In this document: positions 1-8,560 of the stretch, piece after piece
Numbering within the stretch: the first letter of the stretch is position 1
Layout: every line of letters starts with the position of its first letter
Source of the DNA: Pelargonium cotyledonis
Lineage: Eukaryota > Streptophyta > Magnoliopsida > Geraniales > Geraniaceae
Length of the DNA: 26,696 nt
Assembly (NCBI GenBank): GCA_036897625.1
Contig: JAYMTA010000571.1
Location: 1 to 26,696 of the forward strand
Direction of reading: 5' to 3'
Notes under the pieces: generated by a model
Told to the model about the DNA's origin: nothing
The model's database searches: none
What the model saw: the letters and a program-made list of their open reading frames with translations, nothing else
Position numbers and translations under genes: made by a program

Positions 1-3000
1 CACGGCCATCCCATGGAGGCTCCCCACTCCATAGCCTCCCGCAACGCCCACCCCTCCGCCTCATCTACCTCCATAACAGCTCGCACGGACTGACATCCAG
101 CCCCCATGCACTCCCCCCTATCGTTCCTCGCCACCCACCCAATGCCAGTCCATTCTTCATCCGCAAACACAGCTGCATCGGAGTTGATTTTTATAACTCC
201 CGTGGCCGGCAACACCCATCTTCTCCGGTCACCACTGTTCACCGTCCCACCTCCCCCACTCTGCTCCCTCGACCTCGCCTCGGTCCATCCCTCGAATAAC
301 TCCACGCTCATCCTCAAAGTCTTATCCGAGGGCCACACCACATTGTTCCAAACCTTCTCGTTCCGGGCACGCCACAAAAACCAGCACAGCGAGGCAGCTC
401 TGCCCCTCGTCGGACCATCCTCCAACTCCATCACCTTGGTCCACCATTGCCTGAAACTGTCCAGCCCATTCCACAATGTCCTCACGCCACTTCGCCTCCA
501 ACAGTCCACCGCCTCTCTACTGCCAAGAAGAGCATGCTCCACACTCTCTGGCTCGTTACCACACAGGTCACACATAACCCCAACATTCACCCTTCGTTCC
601 CAAAGTCTCACATTCGCTGGGATATAATTTTTGCATGCCCTCCACACCAAAATCCTCGCTTTTGCTGGGCACTTTAAACTCCACAGCCGCCGCCACATAT
701 CTCGATCAACATCTTGCACTTGAGGCCTCTCCTCCGACCTCCTCAATGACTTATAAGCCGATTTGACCGAGTACATTCTATTCTTTTCCCACCTCCAACA
801 CCACGAGTCATCAATATTCCTCCTACTCAGCACAATACTCCCAATGGCATGCATATCCTCAACTGAAACCAACTAGGAAATAAGACCCCAGTCCCATTCA
901 CGCCTGGTCCCTTCAAACAAACACTTCACCGTCACCTCCTCCCACCAACTCGGCGCCTCTGACCTGATTCGCATCCCCTCCACCCTTGGCAACCACGGGT
1001 CTTTAAAGATACGCACTGCTTCTCCATTACCTACCCGCATATAACACCCCATTTTTAATAACGGTTGAGCCGCACGGATGCTCCTCCAAAAGTAACTTGG
1101 GTTTGAACCCACAGCGGCATCTAAAAACGAAGAATGGGGAAAATATCTCGCCTTCAACACTCTCGCCAACAAACTACTCGGCCTCGTCAAAATTCTCCAA
1201 CCTTGTTTTCCAAGTAATGCCAAGTTGAGTTCCCTAAGCTTCCTCATGCCTAGGCCACCCTCGCCCTTATCATTACAAAGCTTGTCCCACGAGCACCACC
1301 TCATTCCTCTCGACCCGCTTGAACTCGGTCCCCACCAAAACGAGTTCATTATTCTTTCTAATTCCGCACAAGTGTCTACCGGAAGAAGATAAATACTCAT
1401 TGCATAATTTGGAAGAGTCTGCGCCACTGTTTTTAACAAAACTTCCTTACCTCCCTTCGACAACAGCCGTCCACTCCACCCTCTAATCCGGCTCGCCACC
1501 TTGTCTTTGATAAAACGTAAGACCTCGCTCTTCTTTCTTCCCATGCACATCGGTAACCCCAAATATCTGCAAACTCCCTCCTCCTCCCTTACTCCCAACA
1601 AGTTGCTCATTGCCGTCCGCACATTGTCTTCCACCTTTGAGCTAAAAATCAGAGTTGACTTATTGTAGTTAACCAATTGGCCACTAGCTCTTTCATACAC
1701 CGCAAGCACCTCCTTCACAAAAGCAGCCGCCTCCGTACCCGCCTTAAAAAATAGGAAGTTATCGTCTGCGAAGAAATGATGTGAAATAGATGGCGCCGAC
1801 CTCGCCACCCGACACCCGTGTATCTGTCCCCTCCGTTCTCCATCTTTCAACAACATAGACAAGCCTTCCGCACAAATTATGAATAAATACAGCGAAAACG
1901 GGTCGCCTTGTCGAATTCCCCAACCCGGGATTATCTCCTCCGACAGCCCCTTCCCCAATATAATTCTGTATCGAACTGTTGTCATGCACATACTCATCCA
2001 CTCCAACCAGCTATCACAAAAACCCATTGCTCGCATCACATCGATCACAAACCTTCACTCAACTCGATCATATGCCTTTGCCATGTCGAGTTTTAGGGCG
2101 GCTACTCCTACCTTCCCTTGGGTTCTCTTCTTCACATAGTGCAAAATTTCCGTCGCCAACCCTATGTTGTCCGAAATTAGCCTCCCGGAAAGAAATGCAC
2201 TTTGCAATTCCGATATACAAGCACCCAACACCTTCCGTAATCTGTTTGCCAACACCTTCGCGACCAACTTATAAAGAACATTACACAATGAAATTGGTCT
2301 CAAATCCCTCATCATCTCTGGGTTTGTCTTCCTTGGGATTAACACAATCAATGTATTATTCAACTTAATCGGCATTGTCCTCATCTCCAAAATCTTACCA
2401 CAAGCATCCGTCACGTCCGCCCCAACTACATCCCAATATTTCTTGAAAAATGTCAGGTTGAGCCCATCAGGGCCCGGGGCTTTATCCACATGCATTGAGT
2501 TCAAAGCCGCCTGAACCTCCTTCCCGAGGTCGAAACATGAAAGTATTTTGTGTTGGCATCTCTTCCCGCCAACCAAAACAACTTTACTCTTTGTCTCCAA
2601 TATGTCCCGTATGCATCGAGAGCCTTGTAATAATCCTCACGGACGTCCCCTTGATCTTGACCTCCGCTATGAGTTACCAAAGCTCGTGTCTCCTTCACCT
2701 TCCGCAACAACTCCTTGACCTTAGGCCTTCCCCAATCCATTAATGCCCTGCTGCTCCTACTAATCTTCTCCATAATACAGCTGTCTCCCCGCCGTCTCCA
2801 GCTCCTCACGACCATCTCACGACAACCCGGTTCTCCGATCCAACAATTCTCGAACCGGAACCTTCTCTCCCGCCTTTCCCGTCCCTCTACTATTGGAATA
2901 ATAAGCAATAGTGAGTGATTCGAAGTGACCCATGGCAAGTTGATCACCTGAAACCCTTCAAACTTCCTCACCCATCTCTCCGTCGCCAGTGCCCTGTCAA

Positions 3001-3583
3001 GCCGTTCCTCAACACAGTCCCTGGTTCCCCGTCCTCAACACCAGGTAAATTGGTATCCTTCCTACCAATATCAGTCAACTCACTGTCACTTATTACCTCA
3101 GCGAAACCTTCCATCGGCCAATACGGATGTGGATTCCTTCCCTTCTTGTCCTTCGCCGTCAATATAATTAAAGTCGCCCACACATAGCCAAGGCAGGTCA
3201 GATTGCCCCGCCAAGCATCTCAACCGGTCCCACGACTCCCTCATACGGCTACGAACTGGTTCCCCATAAAAACCGGTTACCCTTCATTCGCCCCTCCTCT
3301 CACAAACAACTTTCACATCAATAAAATACCTCGAGTAACTGAATAACTCCAAGTCCACCTTCGATTTCCATAAAAGAGCCAATCCTCCACTCCTCCCTAT
3401 ACAATTTACCACAATAAGACCAACCATTCCTAGCTTCACCTTAACCTTCTCCAACTTACTTTTATCACAACGAGTCTCCTTCAAAAACACCAACTCTGGC
3501 TTCCTCTCTCTTACCATGTCGGCGAGATCATTGACTGCTCGTGGGTTGCCCAAACCACGGCAGCTCCAACTAAGGCAACTCAT
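1..3583 (-). pseudogene. LINE ORF2: endonuclease, reverse transcriptase, zinc-binding region, RNase H
   Basis: ORF2 copies LINE RNA into DNA at a nicked target. It begins at ATG 3,583-3,581 with LSWSCRGLGNPRAV, typical of plant LINE endonucleases; ETRCDKSK, TGFYGEP and WLCVGDFN follow. The RT domain starts at about 2,500 (DKAPGPDGL), with RPISLCNVLYKLVAKVLANR, QSAFLSGRLISDN, KLDMAKAYDR and the catalytic HHFFADD near 1,765. The zinc-binding region (CDLCGNEPESVEHAL) is near 540. An RNase H-like domain (IKINSDAAVF, then GWVARNDRGE) is open to the window edge. In-frame stops are TGA 3,284-3,286, TGA 2,055-2,057 and TAG 873-875. There are frameshifts between about 3,180 and 2,970 and a deletion near 2,530. 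From 872 down to 1 the frame is fully open. Confidence 0.93.
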
Positions 3584-4688
3584 TGGTCCTGGCGGAGCTC
3601 CTCTCGGGAGTCCGCCAATATCGCGTGTTTTGGATGACCATCCTTCATAGCTACCTCCTCATCCCCACCTGTTACTACTTCCTCTCCCACTCGTCTCTTT
3701 TTCTTATTTGTAATATCAAGTACAGTGTCCTCTATCTCCTTGTCCCTCATACCCTCCTCCACTGTATTGGAGGCCTCCACCTTCCCCGGCTCACTCTTGC
3801 TGCGCCCCCCAACCCCAAGAGCATCACTTCCCACCCCCAACTTCTACGGTTCCAACAGCTACTTGGACGATGCCTGTGCCATCGTAGGTTCCGCTGAGGC
3901 CCTCATGAAAACTCCATATTTCTTGTCCACATCATCTGGCATGTCCAGCAAAGCCTCACATCTACTATCACTATGCCCAAACAAACCGCAATAAAAGTAA
4001 AAGGTCGGCACCCTTTCATACTTAAACTCCTCGCGATCAACCCTCATCCATATTTCCTTATCTTCATACCATTCTTCAACGGTTTCCTAATGTCAATTAT
4101 CACCCTTATGCGTAATGCCCTACCCCGTCCACCTGTGAAATTCTTCTTGTCCGCTTCCACATAAGTCCCTATGAAGTTGCCTATGTCCGTACACACCCTC
4201 TCCGTTATGTACCCCGGCGGCACCCTGTGCAACTGTACCCAAAACAGAACTGTGTGCAATGGCACTTGCAGCGGGTCCAACTCCGGTTCCACCCTACTAC
4301 AAACCAGTACATGTCTATTAAAAAACCAAGGCCATCCCTTTAAAGCCCTCATCATATCCTTCTCATGAAAAAACTTGAACATATACCGGATGACACCATC
4401 ATCCGCCACCGGCAACTCTTCCACGTTCATTTTCCTCAATGGCCTCCACAACGAGGCCATCATACTCTGCATCGCCTGAAAGTTTATTGGAACTTCTGTG
4501 AGAAATCTGCCCACCAACGTCCATTGGCTCACCACTGGTGCAACCGCCATAGTCTGATCTTCGCCATAGTCCAGATCTGGTAGTTCATTATCGTCCACAA
4601 TGGTTATTGCTACACATCTCTTCTCCAAACCCTCCACCACCTCCTCCGTTTTGCCTTTCCCCTTGCTGTCGTGCTTCTCCGCCATCAC
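3580..4688 (-). pseudogene. LINE ORF1: DUF4283-like domain plus CCHC zinc knuckle
   Basis: ORF1 proteins of plant LINEs bind the element's RNA. The start is ATG at 4,688-4,686 (a second ATG follows directly). The first ~210 residues have the DUF4283 pattern, including SQWTLVGRFLTE, then MMASLWRP, RYMFKFFHEKDMMRAL and GWPWFFNRHVLVC. A frameshift near 4,080 moves the reading into the frame that holds the zinc knuckle FYCGLFGHSDSRC at about 3,985-3,950. A basic, low-complexity tail (TNKKKRR) follows. In-frame TAG codons lie at 3,859-3,861 and 3,844-3,846. The tail ends in TGA at 3,580-3,582, which overlaps the ORF2 start. It is broken and presumably inactive. The family is clear; the exact shift position is not. 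Confidence 0.88.
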
Positions 4689-4760
4689 TCCTACCTTTGA
4701 TCACACGTCACTTGCTAGAAAAAACCCTAGAAAAACCCTATCCACCAGTAAATTGTATTT

Positions 4761-5136
4761 CTCTAACTAGTCAACAGACTAGACACTAGTCAATATACTA
4801 GACTCCAATTGGTCCCCCCCACAGGTTTCTTAATCATATAATTTATTTTCTAAATATATTTTATCTTTTTATGACCCCTTACATACATTTTTACGTCAAT
4901 AATACATTTGAAGTAGACAACAGTGCAACACAAACACGATTTACATTTTCATTGTAGTTGTTGTATCTTGTTATTCATGTATCGTGATTTCCTATTAAAT
5001 AGGTCATTTTTTTTTACATTATAAACTTAGTACTAGCTTAAAATGTTAATATTTGAATAAATTATTACTATAGTCAGTCATGACTAGTTATATCATTAGA
5101 GAAGACTTGAAAACCAGTGGTCAAAACTTGTCACTA
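4761..5136. other. AT-rich spacer between LINE and MULE
   Basis: No gene is visible. The part next to the LINE repeats the word CTAGT several times (about 4,767-4,800). The rest is AT-rich spacer that was present before the MULE inserted, since the 9-bp target copy at its right edge is matched beyond the far end of the MULE. Confidence 0.6.
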
Positions 5137-5145
5137 ATTGAAATA
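5137..5145 (+). repeat. MULE target-site duplication, left copy
   Basis: ATTGAAATA, identical to 11,842-11,850. The 9-bp length is the Mutator signature. Confidence 0.93.
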
Positions 5146-5432
5146 TGCTTAATTACTCTGCAGGTCCCCAATTTATCAGATTCTGATCACAACGGTCCTC
5201 TCAAAAAATAATTGATTTCAGTAGTCCCCATACTTAAAAATAATTGGTCACACAGGTCCAATTTTAACACCCATTAGACTGAGCCGTTAAGTATGATTTG
5301 CTGGCATTTTTATTTAAATTTTCATACGACACATCAGCTGACACGTCAGATGAAGGACCAACGCGCGCGTGCCACGTTGTCCACGTCAGCGGACCCAACT
5401 TGCCTCAAAATGACGCCGTTGTCTCCATCTAT
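5146..5432 (+). repeat. Left terminal inverted repeat of the MULE
   Basis: Begins TGCTTAATTACTCTGCAGG and is inverted at the right end. The first base differs (T here, G in the other copy). It contains several ACGT cores around 5,370-5,390 (CCACGTTGTCCACGTCAGC), which could serve as promoter elements for the GRF gene that starts just inside it. Similarity to the other end stops after CTCCATCTAT. Confidence 0.95.
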
Positions 5433-5466
5433 TTGAATCTGTAAGGAGTCATCGTCGATTAGGGTT

Positions 5467-6146
5467 GTGGTAGTGATCTTCGGGAACGGTGGTGAGGATT
5501 TGAGGTGGAGAAGACCTTCGATTGGAGCAGCTATCTTGAAATCATTCCTCCCATTTGAAACATCAATAGTACGAGCTGTGGATCGTTATGAACTGGCCAG
5601 AAGAAGAAAGGAAAGATATTTGAGTTATAATGCACCAGAATTGAGGTGTTTATGCCCGAAACGAGCATCACGGCTAACCGCATGGACATATGACAACCCA
5701 GGAAGGAGGTTCTATTGTTGTTTGGATGAGGTATGTTTCAGTTTTAATTTATTGCAAGTTTTGAAAATTGATGTTCCTCAAACACTGTTCTTAATACCTT
5801 TGTAAACCTAATTTTGCAGAGTTGTGCGTTTTGGGTATGGGAAAGGGAAGATCCAAAACCTCATAGAAGGTATGCAGATTTGTTGTTGCAATATCGTAGT
5901 TAAGTGAAAGCATTGACAGAGCTAATTGCTGCAATGAACCATCAACCACAGATGTTAAATTGGAGTGATGATGAAAATGATACAGACACTGCATTTGTGG
6001 GACAACAAATTGAAAGAGTAGAAGTTGTAGGGAAGAATAGAAGTTGTGTTTGGTTTGTGTTCTTATGCTCTATTGTAATAGTTCTATGGGCAGTGATGAA
6101 GATGATTGTTGTAACAGATGATGTATCTAGTTTAGCTCTACCTTAG
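5467..6146 (+). pseudogene. GRF-type zinc finger protein with C-terminal membrane segment, carried by the MULE
   Basis: Two exons: about 5,467-5,730 and 5,820-6,146, with a GT-AG intron 5,731-5,819. Joined in frame they give a GRF zinc finger: RCLCPKRASR, then NPGRRFYCC across the junction to SCAFWVWEREDP. This matches the family pattern C-x-C, NPGRxFYxC, CxFFxW. A polar stretch (LTELIAAMNHQ, then SDDENDTD) and one strong membrane segment (SCVWFVFLCSIVIVLWAVM) near the C-terminus follow. The stop is TAG 6,144-6,146. An in-frame TAA at 5,901-5,903 interrupts exon 2 just after the finger. No in-frame ATG is seen upstream, so the start is lost or lies in an unseen 5' exon. The gene starts about 35 bp inside the left TIR and converges on the transposase. 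GRF fingers bind nucleic acids; the role here is unknown. Plant genomes hold many such GRF plus membrane proteins. Confidence 0.8.
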
Positions 6147-6759
6147 TGTGTGTAAACTACTTCACTTTTGAAAGGAAATTATGGAATCAGTGTTATGTGA
6201 TGAATGATTCTTAAATTTGTGTTTGTTGTTATTGTGTTAAGGTTGTTGTTTTGCATATAGATGTGATTGTTTTGCATTCAGTTATGATTTTTGTAGAATA
6301 TGTTGTTTTGTAATCTTCAAAAATTTTGCCATGACCTGTTTGCAATTTTGAAAAAATTTGGCATGACCTGTTTATATCTTTCCTATTCCAATACACATAC
6401 AAAACTTGATAGCAACATTTGAAAAACAATCATCAAATCAATACAGACATGAACATAATCAATTTCCAGATAAGTACAACACTAATTAAATAGAAGTTGT
6501 TTCTGATTCATAGTAGCACAACATAATCAACCAAATATCTTTTCAATACATAACTAAAACCCTTGTTCCCCAGTGCTTCTCCTACAACAAAATAACCATC
6601 TTCAATTACAAAAGTTAAGGCCTCCACAGTGCTTCCTCCAAAATGCCTCAACATAACCATACACAAAACAAACACCTTGAACATCCAGATTTAGGCCAAC
6701 ATGCCTTATATAATCTTAAACAAAAGAAACAGCTTGAATATCCATAAGTTACAGAACAC
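6147..6759. other. Intergenic region between the converging MULE genes
   Basis: AT-rich, with no coding signal on either strand. It should contain both 3' UTRs. T-rich runs with TTGTTTTGCAT-like repeats at about 6,225-6,320 are the only structure I see. Confidence 0.6.
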
Positions 6760-8262
6760 TTAAGGCCTCCACACTTTCTTTTTCCCCTTCCTTGACTTGT
6801 GGCCTTTGTCTTGAGCATCTTTCTTACTAGGAGCATCCAATTCAGGTTCTTTTATAGTGATACCTTTGCTTCTAACTTTCCTTTTCTTAGCTTGCAGCAC
6901 TTGCTGTGAAGCTCTTCCTGGCTGCAATACCCAAGTACAATATTACTAATTATGTTGGCACTAATGATTAAGTACAATAATGGTAGGGTGTTATTGATAC
7001 TTACATTGACAATAGCTGCTCTATTAATTGGGTCTTGATACAATCCAAATCCTTCAGGAGCCCTATTTCTAGTAGTTCTTCGAAGATTAGTTCCCTGTTG
7101 AGTTTGAGGTGCTGGTATAGATGCTGGCATAGGAGCTGGTGTAGGTATTGGTGTTGGTGTCGGGGTAGGTTGAGTCTGCGGTTGACTTGTTCCTGGTACC
7201 ACAGTTGTTGGTTGCTGAGTATTAGTTCCCTGTATGCAGACACAGAAACAAGTTATCTTAGGCATTGCCCAAACAAGTTATGTTATTGAATTGTAACATT
7301 AAACAATAGAAATAAATTACCTCTTTGGCCGGTTTGTCAGGACATGTTCTTTTGTTATGTCCCAACTTGTGACATATTATGCAATAAAGTTTCTTGTCAG
7401 TCCTTGTAAGCTTGTGATAGTAAGGATCAATATTTTTCCTCTCTCATTCTTCTCTCCTACGCTTACCAAGCTTAGGTCTACCTGGCATTCTACGTTCCAC
7501 CGGGGGTAGCAAAGGCCTTAAAAGAGAATTAGGCCAGTCCTGAATTCCCCTCACTGGCTGGAGCATTGTGGAATATGCTTTCTTGTATATAGGTTTCTTG
7601 AAATATTCATGGATGAACTGACCGTAATCCTTCTTCTCATGCTCAATCATAGCACATGCATGCACACAAGGGTAAGCTTTCAACATCCATCTACGACATG
7701 TGCACGTTTACTTTCCCAAGAAAACCACAAATTTGTAATCATGCATCCTAACCTCATACCCATCTTCACCATTGTACTATATGTCCCAATCATTGCTCTT
7801 TTCTATATTTACTCGTAACATTTTGTCAATTTGTGGAGCATATTCCTTTTTCCACTTACAGACTGCATTCCTTTTCTCCACAAGTCTCTTCATGACATAA
7901 ACCTTTATATCTTCCAATATACTAATGATTGACTTTGTTCTAGCTTTAATTATGACAGCATTGAATGTCTCATACAAATTGTTGTCAACTGAATCACACT
8001 TGGAATGGTCGGAAAAAAATGCTCTACACCAAAACTTGGGGTGTAGCTTCTCCTTCATTTGAACAAATGCATCTGGTGATATTTGAACCAAGTCACTCAA
8101 GTTCTCCCACATTTGGCATGCATTAGGACTTTTAGCTGCAGCCCAATACAGTAATCTTAAATCCGTTCCTCGCCAAGTCTTTCTCAAGTTTGCATACAAA
8201 TGCCTAACACATATTCTTTGACTAGTTGCAGGTAATATGTCTTGTATAGCATTAACAAGACC

Positions 8263-8560
8263 CTGTTCATACATGAAGCACATCAATTATTAGCAGGAAT
8301 AAAACAACATATAGCTTATCATTTTCAAATGCTAGTTAATAGAAATGATATAATGGTAGTTAATAGAAATGATACAATGCTAGTTAACATAAATGATACA
8401 ACGCTAGTTAACATATATATTAGCATTTAAAATTTGAAACAACATATAGCTAGTTAATAGACTTGAAACAATTACACCAACATATATATAAGCAGAACTA
8501 AATAGAAATGAAACAATGACACAACAGCTAGCTTGTTAACAAATTCAGATGTTTACGTAC
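8263..8560 (-). other. Intron of the MULE transposase, inside the catalytic region
   Basis: Donor GTACGT directly after the codons for DQQK and acceptor ATGAACAG before GLVNAIQD. The joined product reads through the conserved MULE motif ISDQQKGL in phase 0. The intron contains a small tandem repeat. Confidence 0.85.
8331..8411 (+). repeat. 24-bp tandem repeat, about 3.3 copies
   Basis: The unit is close to GCTAGTTAATAGAAATGATA plus CAAT, at 8,331-8,354, 8,355-8,378 and 8,379-8,402, with a partial fourth. It lies inside the transposase intron and looks like a minisatellite. Confidence 0.85.

Larger units (their letters stand above)
1..4760 (-). mobile_element. L1-type LINE (non-LTR retrotransposon), decayed, 3' end outside window
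   Basis: A plant LINE read on the minus strand. The order from its 5' end is a short leader (about 4,690-4,760), ORF1, then ORF2 with endonuclease, reverse transcriptase, zinc-binding region and RNase H. The RNase H region is still open at position 1, so the 3' end, poly(A) tail and target duplication lie outside. There are no terminal repeats, and the RT motifs are of the L1/plant LINE kind. Several in-frame stops, frameshifts and one sizeable deletion show that it cannot move by itself. The 5' boundary is inferred from the loss of protein similarity and the change to AT-rich sequence, and is accurate to perhaps 50 bp. Confidence 0.93.

Noticed and set aside
106-627. Open frame of 173 codons on the plus strand
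   Set aside because: It is antisense to the LINE zinc-binding and RNase H region, which has clear family motifs in its own frame.
8331-8411. CRISPR-like array
   Set aside because: The 24-bp units are directly adjacent with no spacers, inside a plant transposon intron.
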